64,000 nt of DNA from NCBI GenBank assembly GCA_023392615.1, contig JAEVYT010000019.1:5598-69597 (forward strand), written 5' to 3'. Within the stretch, counting starts at the first letter, position 1. Every line of letters starts with the position of its first letter. A model generated the notes under the pieces. That model was not told the origin of the DNA. It saw only the letters and a program-made list of their open reading frames with translations, and did no database searches. This DNA is from Bacillota bacterium (GTDB lineage: Bacteria; Bacillota; Clostridia; Lachnospirales; Lachnospiraceae). Positions 53,528 to 61,794 of this stretch are shown in pieces. The position numbers and the translations under genes were made by a program.

Positions 53528-54745
53528 ATGGTACTTGAAGGAAAAGTAGTAGTAGCACAGGGCGGCGGACCAACCGCTGTTATTAATCAGTCGTTAGTTG
53601 GAGCTGTATTAGAATCGAGAAAGTTTCCACAAATCACAAAAGTGTATGGTGCAGTAAACGGAGTAACCGGTATTATTAATGAAGATTTCCTTGACCTGAC
53701 CCAAGAGACAACTCACAATCTTGAACAGGTAGCGATAACTCCATCCTCCGCTCTGTTTTCTACAAGAGACAAGCCGGACAATGCATACTGCAAAGAGATT
53801 TTTAATGTATTCAAAGCCCATGGCGTAAGATATTTCTTCTACATAGGAGGAAATGATTCGGCCGATACGGTACGCATCGTTAATGAGCAAGCAGAATCCT
53901 CAGGATATGAGTTTAGAGCGATCCATATTCCCAAGACCATTGATAACGACCTTATGATCAATGATCATACACCCGGATTCCCTTCCGCAGCCAAGTTTGT
54001 GGCTCAAACATTCATTGGATTAAACCTTGATAATAGAGCCCTACCTGGAGTTCACATCGGCGTAGTTATGGGTCGCCATGCCGGCTTCCTAACTGCTGCC
54101 TCATCAATGGCACAAAAATATCCCGATGATGGCCCACATTTGGTTTATCTTCCGGAGAGACACTTTAGTGTGGATCAATTTTTATTGGATGTAAAAGAAG
54201 TATATAATAAATATGGCCGTTGTATTATCGCAGTATCAGAGGGTATTACGGACGAGAACGGAGTTCCAATTGTAACCAAACTGGTGAAGAATGAAACGGA
54301 TGCTCATGGAAATGTACAATTATCCGGAACCGGAGCGCTTGGCGATCTTCTCTCTCAGGAAATCAAAACAAAACTAGGAATCACCCGTGTTCGTTCCGAT
54401 ACTTTGGGTTATCTACAGCGTTCTTTTATGGGTTGTGTTTCACAGGTTGATCAGCATGAAGCCAGAGAGGTAGGGGAAAAGGCTGCACAATTTGCCATCT
54501 GGCACAATATTGATGGTTCCATTACAATCCATCGTACGGGTTATTACTCCGTTGATTATAAGATGACTGATCTTCATAAAGTAGCGGGCAAAACCAAGGT
54601 TATGCCCGATGATTTTATCAATGCAAAAGGAAATAATGTGACCGATCATTTTAAATATTATCTACAACCGCTACTTGGGTTTGATATGCCGGAAGCAAGC
54701 ATGTTAAGAGCTCCGAGAGCAGAGAAATTGTTACATAGACTATAA
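53528..54745 (+). CDS. pfp: Pyrophosphate-dependent 6-phosphofructokinase
   Basis: Glycolytic phosphofructokinase (405 aa). The nucleotide site reads GGNDS (107-111) and the catalytic motif PKTIDND (135-141); Lys after Pro and Asn in place of the Gly-Asp pair distinguish PPi users from ATP-PFK (GGDGS, GTIDND). MGRHAGFLTA also matches. AAAGGAGTGA precedes the ATG. PPi-PFK is common in fermenting clostridia and saves ATP. Regulated perhaps by the palindrome upstream. Confidence 0.92.
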   Translation: MVLEGKVVVAQGGGPTAVINQSLVGAVLESRKFPQITKVYGAVNGVTGIINEDFLDLTQETTHNLEQVAITPSSALFSTRDKPDNAYCKEIFNVFKAHGVRYFFYIGGNDSADTVRIVNEQAESSGYEFRAIHIPKTIDNDLMINDHTPGFPSAAKFVAQTFIGLNLDNRALPGVHIGVVMGRHAGFLTAASSMAQKYPDDGPHLVYLPERHFSVDQFLLDVKEVYNKYGRCIIAVSEGITDENGVPIVTKLVKNETDAHGNVQLSGTGALGDLLSQEIKTKLGITRVRSDTLGYLQRSFMGCVSQVDQHEAREVGEKAAQFAIWHNIDGSITIHRTGYYSVDYKMTDLHKVAGKTKVMPDDFINAKGNNVTDHFKYYLQPLLGFDMPEASMLRAPRAEKLLHRL

Positions 54746-54790
54746 AAACACAAAATGAACTAATACTGTTCTCTTTTAAGCAAATAAAAA

Positions 54791-54905
54791 CCATATGATA
54801 AGTATTGTTCCACTCTCACCCAAATTTGAAAAATCGCTACCTTATGCTATGTCATAGCAGATATTTCAAATTTGCATTTGATGATGGAGCAAGCTTATTA
54901 TATGG
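54791..54905. repeat. 115-base interrupted inverted repeat after pfp
   Basis: Four nested stems: CCATATGATAAG / CTTATTATATGG (ends), TTGTTCCA / TGGAGCAA, CAAATTTGAAA / TTTCAAATTTG (11 perfect), TGCTATG / CATAGCA (centre). The plus strand continues into CATTTTGTTTTTC, so it may serve as the pfp terminator, but it is unusually long for this; a small folded RNA or MITE-like element is possible. Confidence 0.65.
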
Positions 54906-55026
54906 CATTTTGTTTTTCAATATGATATCAAAAAAGAAGATGGTACATAATATCCGTACTGTGTAAGGAAAGATCAGATCTCTCACTTACAACTTGACTA
55001 ATATTTTGCAACATCCTCTTTTCAAA

Positions 55027-55104
55027 TTACTTTTTCTTAGTTGTCCCAGCTGCTGAACCTCCGCCTTTTTTCTTTGGTGCTTTTTTTGGATTCTTGTCGC
55101 CCAT
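55027..55104 (-). CDS. Very small Lys/Gly-rich protein (25 aa)
   Basis: ATG at 55104 with GAGGGCGGTGA eight bases upstream; 25 codons; starts MGDKNPKKAPKKKGGG and ends GTTKKK. Eleven Lys, Gly-rich, no hydrophobic stretch. Ribosome site and composition argue for a real gene. Similar tiny MGDKNPK-type proteins occur in other clostridia as I recall, but I cannot name a family. A nucleic-acid or ribosome binder is a guess. Confidence 0.6.
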   Translation of the reverse strand: MGDKNPKKAPKKKGGGSAAGTTKKK

Positions 55105-55173
55105 CTGAAATCACCGCCCTCTTAATATCGATAGTTTCATTTTATCGACTTTTCCATATAATGTCAATTTGTA

Positions 55174-55458
55174 CTATATTACAAATTCTCTCTCAATATT
55201 CACTATTTCGCCCTCGGTATTACTTTCGATATAATTAATTACGTTATCAATTACACTATCTGCTTGTGCATGGTCTGTGGTTACTGCTGCAAAACCAAGT
55301 ACCAGGATTTGATGGATATCCTGCTCCTCCACTTCAGCTATTGATACATTGAAATGATTTTTTACCTTAGCGCACAGGCTTTTCACTACCATACGCTTTT
55401 CTTTGAGTGAATGCACCCAAGGAAGATGAATCTTAACTGAAGCGGTTCCTACTGTCAT
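55174..55458 (-). CDS. DUF503 family protein (YlxP-like)
   Basis: 94-residue protein matching DUF503: TASVKIHLPWVHSLKEKRMVVKSL at the start, FNVSIAEVEEQDIHQ in the middle. Small homologues such as YlxP lie near ribosome-assembly genes in Bacilli; the role is unknown. Start: ATG at 55458 after GGAGGATATT; the upstream in-frame ATG overlaps that site. It stands alone between the tiny Lys-rich gene and truA. Confidence 0.87.
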   Translation of the reverse strand: MTVGTASVKIHLPWVHSLKEKRMVVKSLCAKVKNHFNVSIAEVEEQDIHQILVLGFAAVTTDHAQADSVIDNVINYIESNTEGEIVNIEREFVI

Positions 55459-55697
55459 AATATCCTCCATTTGATAAAGGTATAAATATTTGCCGTTCTA
55501 TACTTTCCCAATTTTGATGATAAAGTTGTATCGATATTATTATGCCAAAACTTTTACTTATTATAAGACTGCATCGATATAGGTATTTTAATTAATATTG
55601 TTTATAATACTGTATTAACAAGCTCATCGGATCACTTTTTTTGATTACAAAGCAATATTGATTAGTAACGAAATACGCCATGGTATAACATTATCGT

Positions 55698-56435
55698 CTA
55701 ATACGTAATGCCTTCTAAAAACAGTCCACAGGCATCTGCGAGATCACCTGCCATCCCCCTTTGCTTCGCTTCCATGGCGAGAGGAATAATGCTACTATTC
55801 TTCTTACCAATCCCTACATCAATTAATGCCCCCACCATCCACCGAACCATATTATATAAGAATCCGTCACCACATATCCGGATATCAATAAAACCGTCTT
55901 TTTCCGTGATATCAATGCTGTGAATAGTACGAACCATCGATTTTTTCTTGGATTTGGCATTGGAGAAGGAGGTAAAATCATGTTCTCCCAGAAAATAGGT
56001 ACCAGCCTCCTTCATGGCTTCCACATTCAATATATCCACAACGTGCATGGAATATTTGCGTGCAAATGGATGACTGTACTCCTTATTCCATATCCGATAT
56101 AAATACGTCTTTTTCTTACAATGATACCTTGAATGGAAGATCTCGGGTACCTGTTCCACATGAGTAATACTGATATCCTCGGGCAAATAGTGGTTGAGAT
56201 ATTTCCCTAGCGAGTCAGGCTCTAGTTCAGCTGGACATTTAAAATTCGCAACCTGACCCAGAGCATGTACACCTGCATCAGTTCTGCTGCATCCTGTAAT
56301 CTCTATCTCCGTACCGATCATTCTGGTAAGCACCTGTTCTATCTTATCCTGTATGGTATTTTCACCATTACCTAGACGCTGCCAACCTTTATAACGGCTT
56401 CCATCATACTGGATTGTTATCTTGTAATTATTCAT
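55698..56435 (-). CDS. truA: tRNA pseudouridine(38-40) synthase TruA
   Basis: Makes pseudouridine 38-40 in the anticodon stem-loop (245 aa). Catalytic Asp53 is in SRTDAGVHALG, with YDGSRYKGWQRLG at 10-22 and FLYNMVRWMVGAL near the C-terminus. GGAAGGATGAATAATT start region. This is the canonical copy; a second one at 60265-61005 is divergent. Confidence 0.93.
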   Translation of the reverse strand: MNNYKITIQYDGSRYKGWQRLGNGENTIQDKIEQVLTRMIGTEIEITGCSRTDAGVHALGQVANFKCPAELEPDSLGKYLNHYLPEDISITHVEQVPEIFHSRYHCKKKTYLYRIWNKEYSHPFARKYSMHVVDILNVEAMKEAGTYFLGEHDFTSFSNAKSKKKSMVRTIHSIDITEKDGFIDIRICGDGFLYNMVRWMVGALIDVGIGKKNSSIIPLAMEAKQRGMAGDLADACGLFLEGITY

Positions 56436-56497
56436 CCTTCCTCCATATAACCCGCTAATAATCTATAAATATATATGTACTGTTAGTCCACTTTTTA

Positions 56498-57505
56498 TTA
56501 CAAAAATGTCTGATAATCCTTCCAGTTCTCAGCAAGCAGTTTCGGTGTATCCAGTCCATAAGGACAATGATTCTTACAGTGGTCACAGTGAATGCAATCC
56601 TCAATCTTCTTCATGCTTTCCTTCCAATAATCATTCAGATACACAGATAGTGGAGCACGGCGCACCATTAATGACATTCTTGCTGCGTTCTGAATATCAA
56701 TACCTGCAGGACATGGAAGACAATAACCGCATCCCCTGCAAAAATCCTTCACCAGCTCCTCACGATCCTTGCGTATCACCTCGTTCAGTTCCTTATTCAG
56801 AAGCGGTGGATTCTTAATATAACTTAGAAATTCATCCAATTCACTCTCTCTTTGAATTCCCCAGATTGGAAGAACATGATCATATTCTGCAAAATATGCA
56901 TAAGCAGCTGCAGAACAAGTAATTAATCCTCCTGATAGTGCTTTCATAGCGATAAACCCAATTCCATTATTCTTACATAGCTCCACCAATTCACGTTCCT
57001 TTTCAGAAGCCAGATAACTAAATGGAAATTGTATCGTCTCATATAACCCTGACTCGGCTGCTTCGATTGCCACTGCAAGTCTGTGATTCGTGATTCCGAT
57101 ATGACGAATCATTCCTTTTTCCTTCGCCTCTACCATCGCCTCATAAAGTCCGGAACCATCCCCGGGCTTTGGGCAAAATGCAGGGTTATGGAATTGATAA
57201 AGATCAAGATAATTGGTATTTAACTGATCCAGTGTAGTTTGTAACTGACTCCAAAACTCCTCCACCTTTGTGGTCATCGTTTTTGAGGCAATGTAGATAT
57301 GCTCTCTCACATCACTCAAAGCATATCCAATTTTTTCTTCACTGTCTGTATAAAATCTAGCTGTATCAAAAAATGTAATTCCATTTTGATATGCTTTTCT
57401 TAACAAATGTGCAGCCTCATCCTTTGTTATTCTCTGAATCGGTAACGCTCCAAAACCATTTCGATTCACCTTTATACCTGTCTTACCCAATAAAACCTGA
57501 TCCAT
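56498..57505 (-). CDS. Aldo/keto reductase with C-terminal 4Fe-4S ferredoxin domain
   Basis: 335 aa: AKR barrel (about 1-265; FGALPIQRIT, FDTARFYTDSEEKIG with the catalytic Asp/Tyr, HNPAFC, MKALSGG), then a ferredoxin domain with CRGCGYCLPCP and CIHCDHCKNHCPYG, two cluster motifs. This architecture is frequent in clostridia and likely couples oxidoreduction to ferredoxin rather than NADPH. Start: ATG at 57505 after GGGAGGGAT. Substrate unknown. Monocistronic. Confidence 0.92.
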   Translation of the reverse strand: MDQVLLGKTGIKVNRNGFGALPIQRITKDEAAHLLRKAYQNGITFFDTARFYTDSEEKIGYALSDVREHIYIASKTMTTKVEEFWSQLQTTLDQLNTNYLDLYQFHNPAFCPKPGDGSGLYEAMVEAKEKGMIRHIGITNHRLAVAIEAAESGLYETIQFPFSYLASEKERELVELCKNNGIGFIAMKALSGGLITCSAAAYAYFAEYDHVLPIWGIQRESELDEFLSYIKNPPLLNKELNEVIRKDREELVKDFCRGCGYCLPCPAGIDIQNAARMSLMVRRAPLSVYLNDYWKESMKKIEDCIHCDHCKNHCPYGLDTPKLLAENWKDYQTFL

Positions 57506-57793
57506 GTTATCCCTCCCTTTCATTGTTCAAACTTGTAGTCATTCACCTAATGGCATTATCATACCACTATTGTTTAGAATTTTAAAGTGTAGCTCTTGTT
57601 AACCTTGATATAGGAGATAGTACCGTTGATAAAACAAGTCTGCACTCAATTAATATTCAAATTAAATTGGTTTTTCTTACAACCGCTTATGTGTTAAATA
57701 TGATAATTCTATTAACGTTATAATTAAAACTGTTTATAATTATGATATTTATGATAGAATACTAATGAAATAAAATTTTAAGGGAGGGGTTGC

Positions 57794-58546
57794 ATGCATT
57801 ACATCGTATTTGATATGGAATTTAATCAGGCTACTGAAACAATACCATCTGATGCTCAAAAACCTTCTCTATCATATGAAATATTACAAATCGGGGCTGT
57901 GAAATTGGATCGGAATTTTAATGTAATAGCAACATTCAATCGTTTTGTAAAACCTTCAATATTTCATGTGGTTTCTCCTTTTATCACTGAGTTGACCGGC
58001 ATTACAACAGAACAATTGACCGATGAACAACCTTTCCATCGTGTTTTTAACGACTTTCTTGATTTCATTAATGACCAGGATGCGATTCTTTGCAGTTGGG
58101 GTAAATCTGACATGAAGGTTTTATATCGCTCAGTGGAATATTTTCAATTAAATAAAGATCGGATGCCAAAGTTATTTCTCGATGTACAGCCCTATGCCTC
58201 TCTACATCTTCGTAAACCCAAGACAATGCTTCTTCGACTTTCTTATACTGTTGAAACGCTTGGGCTTCCTCTCAACCTATCCTTTCATGATGCCCTTCAC
58301 GATGCAATATACACGAGTGAGGTTTTAAAAGCCATTTATCATCCCAAGATGACACCTATTGTATATCATCCAACTCTGATTTATGCAAAATTCAAGGCCA
58401 GACAAATTAAGAAGGTAATCGATTATGAAGGGCTAATTAAGCAGTTTGAAAAAATGTATCAACGACCGATGACTGACGAGGAAATAGTCTTGATAAAACT
58501 GGCCTACCAGATGGGAAAAACCGGGCAATTTCTAAAAAATCCATAA
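57794..58546 (+). CDS. 3'-5' exonuclease (DEDDh, KapD-like)
   Basis: 250 aa nuclease. Exo I FDMEFN at 6-11 (Asp, Glu), Exo II CSWGKSDMKVL (about 97-107), Exo III HDALHDAIYTSEVL (about 165-178) with the DEDDh His. Proteins of this kind in Firmicutes include the sporulation-inhibiting KapD, and others trim RNA. GGGAGGGGTTGC precedes the ATG. Its own terminator follows. Confidence 0.9.
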   Translation: MHYIVFDMEFNQATETIPSDAQKPSLSYEILQIGAVKLDRNFNVIATFNRFVKPSIFHVVSPFITELTGITTEQLTDEQPFHRVFNDFLDFINDQDAILCSWGKSDMKVLYRSVEYFQLNKDRMPKLFLDVQPYASLHLRKPKTMLLRLSYTVETLGLPLNLSFHDALHDAIYTSEVLKAIYHPKMTPIVYHPTLIYAKFKARQIKKVIDYEGLIKQFEKMYQRPMTDEEIVLIKLAYQMGKTGQFLKNP

Positions 58547-58601
58547 GAAAATTGACGTTATATAATGAAATAAAAATCATAAAATTGAATAACTCTTGTG
58601 C

Positions 58602-58652
58602 GCGGCAATATACTAATAGGTATGAAATATCCTATAGTTTTGCCGCTTTTTT
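58602..58652 (+). terminator. Terminator after the exonuclease gene
   Basis: GCGGCAA .. AATAGG pairs with CCTAT .. TTGCCGC (58602-58608 with 58640-58646), followed by six T. Confidence 0.85.
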
Positions 58653-58730
58653 AATATAACCAAAAATACTTTAACTAAGTTTCTCCGGTTAATAGATAGG
58701 ATAAGAACGAAGGAAACATGAGGTGACTAT

Positions 58731-59666
58731 ATGAATACAGATCAACGATTAACCAGAGCCTACAAGAATGCGGAATTACAGTACTTTGATAAAGATTCTA
58801 AATATATCTTTTTTAGTGATGTTCATCGTGGTGATGACAGTGTATCAGACGAATTTACCCGAAATCAAAATCTATTTTTACATGCTATGAACTATTATTA
58901 TAAGCAAGGATATTATTATATTGAAGTTGGTGATGGAGATGAACTCTGGGAGTACAAAACCTTTAAGCATATTCGATTAGCACATACCGACGTATTTATC
59001 GTATTAAAAAAATTCTTTGACGATAAAAGAATGACTATGCTATACGGTAACCATAATATTTATCTGCGTTCAAAAAACTATGTAAAGGATAATTATTTTA
59101 CTTTTTATGATGAGTATAAGCAAGAACGGGTTGAATTGTTTCGCAACCTTGAGCCAAAAGAAGCGGTTGTATTAAAAAACAAGAAAACCGGTCAGGAGAT
59201 TCTTATCGTTCATGGTCATCAGGGCGATTTCATGAATGACCAGGCTTGGCATTTATCAATGATATTGCTTCGCTATGTATGGAGATTTTTGCATATCGTG
59301 GGATTTGAAAATCCAGCTAGTCCTGCGCGTAATATGTACAAGCGTCATAAAGTGGAGAAAGCCTATAACAAATGGATTGAGTCACACCGAATGATGTTGA
59401 TTTGTGGTCATACCCACCGTCCGAAATATCCGAAGGCAAATGAATTACCCTATTTTAATACGGGGTGTTGTATTCGAACCAGAGGTATAGCAGGGATTGA
59501 GATTATAAATGGTGAAATCTTAATGGTTGACTGGAGATTTGCTGTAGATGATGATGGTTGCATGAAAATTAGAAGAACTGTGGTTAGAGGACCGCAACCT
59601 GTAGAAGATTTTGATTGCCAACTACACCCATTCTCCAAGCATTGTGAAGATTGTGATGACGAATAA
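58731..59666 (+). CDS. Metallophosphoesterase (calcineurin-like)
   Basis: 311 aa with all five di-metal motifs in order: FFSDVHRGDD (about 30), VGDGDELWE (about 65; Asp), LYGNHNIYL (about 100), VHGHQGDF (about 160), CGHTHRPKYP (about 225). Resembles the UDP-2,3-diacylglucosamine pyrophosphatase-like group, although a Gram-positive host has no lipid A, so a different nucleotide or phosphate ester is the likely substrate. GAGGTGACTAT ribosome site. Followed after 59 bases by the CBS protein. Confidence 0.88.
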   Translation: MNTDQRLTRAYKNAELQYFDKDSKYIFFSDVHRGDDSVSDEFTRNQNLFLHAMNYYYKQGYYYIEVGDGDELWEYKTFKHIRLAHTDVFIVLKKFFDDKRMTMLYGNHNIYLRSKNYVKDNYFTFYDEYKQERVELFRNLEPKEAVVLKNKKTGQEILIVHGHQGDFMNDQAWHLSMILLRYVWRFLHIVGFENPASPARNMYKRHKVEKAYNKWIESHRMMLICGHTHRPKYPKANELPYFNTGCCIRTRGIAGIEIINGEILMVDWRFAVDDDGCMKIRRTVVRGPQPVEDFDCQLHPFSKHCEDCDDE

Positions 59667-59725
59667 CAATATCTTCATTTGATAAAAACATCATATCGGG
59701 GCAATCTATTAATGGAGGTGATAGT

Positions 59726-60154
59726 ATGAAGGTAAAAGATATCATGTCAAAGGACATCGCAAAATTATGTACTGACGATTCCATTGTGAGAGCTGCCCAA
59801 CTGATGAAACAGTATAATTGTGGATCTATTCCGGTATGTACTCAGGATAAACTGATTGGTATCGTAACCGATCGAGATATCGCAGTACGAAGTGTTGCAA
59901 CAGGTAGAGACGTAACCTCACAAAAAGTACAAGATATCATGACGGATAAAGTTGTATTCGGTAATCCCGATATGGATATAACCGATGCAGCGCAGTTAAT
60001 GAGCGACCGACAAATCCGTAGATTACCGATTGTAGAGAACAATAATATCGTTGGTATCGTAGCATTAGGAGACATCTCTCTCGAACCAAGATATCAGGAT
60101 AACGCAGAGGACGCTTTAAGAGGAATCTCTGAACCAGGTAGCAGTTTATATTAA
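59726..60154 (+). CDS. CBS-domain pair protein
   Basis: Regulatory cytosolic protein (142 aa) consisting of two CBS domains: about 1-60 (VKDIMSKDIAKLCTDDSIVRAAQLM, GIVTDRDIAVR) and 68-128 (VQDIMTDKVVFGNPDMDITDAAQLM, RRLPIVENNNIVGIV). It binds adenosyl ligands in relatives. GGAGGTGATAG precedes the ATG. Partner unknown. Confidence 0.92.
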   Translation: MKVKDIMSKDIAKLCTDDSIVRAAQLMKQYNCGSIPVCTQDKLIGIVTDRDIAVRSVATGRDVTSQKVQDIMTDKVVFGNPDMDITDAAQLMSDRQIRRLPIVENNNIVGIVALGDISLEPRYQDNAEDALRGISEPGSSLY

Positions 60155-60194
60155 TTTGTTAACTATTAACTAAAATTTGATATTGCAAATGAAA

Positions 60195-60260
60195 AACACT
60201 CACTGATCTTATCTTCCGGCGTACATAACCAATCGCCTACGATACAAATCAGTGAGTGTT
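60195..60260. terminator. Bidirectional terminator between the CBS and truA-paralogue genes
   Basis: AACACTCACTGAT (60195-60207) pairs perfectly with ATCAGTGAGTGTT (60248-60260); loop of 40. On the minus strand a T-run (GTGTTTTTC) follows. Lies between convergent genes. Confidence 0.8.
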
Positions 60261-60264
60261 CTAT

Positions 60265-61005
60265 TTAATACTCCACTTCCTGTAAAAACAATCCTTGAGC
60301 ACTTGCCGGTGCACTGCCGCTCTCCACAGAGTTTGGATTTAGAATGTCAGCAATATCCTCGTTACTTCGATTCCCTAAACCAATCTCAAGCAATGTTGAG
60401 ACTATCATTCGTGCCATATTATGAAGAAAATCATTTGCTTTAATCATAATCTGTAATTCTTTTTCATCTTGGTAAATATCAATTAGCAAAATCTCTTTCA
60501 CTGTAGATTTACTCTTTTTAACGGATGAGAATTTAATAAAATCATGCTTTCCAATTAATTGTTCCGCAGCTGTTTTCATCAACTCTATATTCGGCTTTTT
60601 GAAGCAATAATATGTGTACTTTCGATCAAATACACTGGGAACGTCCCCGATTGCAATTCGGTATAGATAGGTTTTGGATTTTGCATTCAGACTTGCATGA
60701 AAACGTTCCTCTTTCTCCTCCACATCGATTACCGCGATATCCATTGGAAGATATCGATTAAAATAGTTTTTGATTTCAAATAATTTTAAAGTACAACTTG
60801 TTTTAAAATTAGCAATCTGACCATAGGCATGAACCCCCACTTCCGTTCTACTTCCGGAATTTAGCTCCGGTTCTTCGCCGGTCATTTTCTTAATTACTTC
60901 CATCAGTTTGTTTTCAATGGTATTTTCTGCTTCCCCTTTTCCAAGTCTTTGCCATCCGCTATAGCGGCTTCCATCATATTCTATCGTTAATTTTATATTT
61001 CTCAA
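60265..61005 (-). CDS. TruA-family paralogue with catalytic Asp replaced by Glu
   Basis: 246-residue pseudouridine synthase homologue. YDGSRYSGWQRLG at 10-22 and the C-terminal FLHNMARMIVSTLLEIG match TruA, but the catalytic motif reads SRTEVGVHAYG: Glu55 where all active TruA proteins have Asp. It is about 35-40 percent identical to the other copy by eye. GGAGGAAACC precedes the ATG. May be an inactive binding protein, or the change may be compensated. Convergent to the CBS gene. Confidence 0.88.
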   Translation of the reverse strand: MRNIKLTIEYDGSRYSGWQRLGKGEAENTIENKLMEVIKKMTGEEPELNSGSRTEVGVHAYGQIANFKTSCTLKLFEIKNYFNRYLPMDIAVIDVEEKEERFHASLNAKSKTYLYRIAIGDVPSVFDRKYTYYCFKKPNIELMKTAAEQLIGKHDFIKFSSVKKSKSTVKEILLIDIYQDEKELQIMIKANDFLHNMARMIVSTLLEIGLGNRSNEDIADILNPNSVESGSAPASAQGLFLQEVEY

Positions 61006-61277
61006 GGTTTCCTCCTGTAATCTTCAAAAGCACTTATATCTTTTAAATTATTATACTTATTGAAGTATACATTAGATATCAGATGTTTTCTAGTGCATTT
61101 GGTATAATAAATGATAATTGATAATATCTTTCATCTAGTATCTTAATGAATCCTGATTTTTAGTCGTTATATTTCTTATATTACAATTCATCATTCTTCT
61201 TATTTCTATAATAAGAAATAATCTATCTCTACTTTGCGAATACTATATAAACCTACTTTGAAAGGAATGAATGTACT

Positions 61278-61439
61278 ATGGACAATAATAAAAATCGAAA
61301 TAAGGATCATGAAAAGAGTAATACTGAACTTCGTAAAATGAAACCAAAAGATAATGCGGATGTTGGTATCAAGAATGGACAAATTCTTGGAGTTCACGAG
61401 GGCAAGCACGAAAAGGCTAGAAATAATAAAAATCTATAG
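61278..61439 (+). CDS. Small basic protein of unknown function (53 aa)
   Basis: ATG at 61278 with AAAGGAATGA upstream (spacing slightly long); 53 codons; Lys/Asn/Glu-rich: MDNNKNRNKDHEKSN at the start, VGIKNGQILGVHEGKH near the end. No hydrophobic stretch, no family recognised. Protein-like composition and a ribosome site favour a real gene; the spacing keeps doubt. Confidence 0.5.
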   Translation: MDNNKNRNKDHEKSNTELRKMKPKDNADVGIKNGQILGVHEGKHEKARNNKNL

Positions 61440-61794
61440 AATATTAATCAAAAGGGGTTATTGCAAAATAATAAAATCATTTAGGAATAAACATTATAGA
61501 AATTCAAGGATTCCATTAAATTATCTATTTTCAATACCCCTTATTAATAATATGCTTTCATTTTGTAATGATTCATTAATAATTATTTAATCTTAACTTG
61601 TTTGCTTTTTATTGAATACATGGTTATAATTTACTGTACATAGCACGGAAAATAACACTTTATTAATTTTAAAATCAAACTGATCGTCCCTCATATTTTA
61701 TTGGTAAAATCAATAATTCAATTCTTAAATCATGAGACATGTTATAATATATACAATTAGGTTTTATAAAATATAAGAGATTGGAGCTTACGCT
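61440..61794. other. AT-rich intergenic region
   Basis: 355 bases. A TATAAT stands at 61743-61748 about 50 bases before the transglutaminase gene, but no clear -35. Otherwise nothing seen. Confidence 0.4.
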
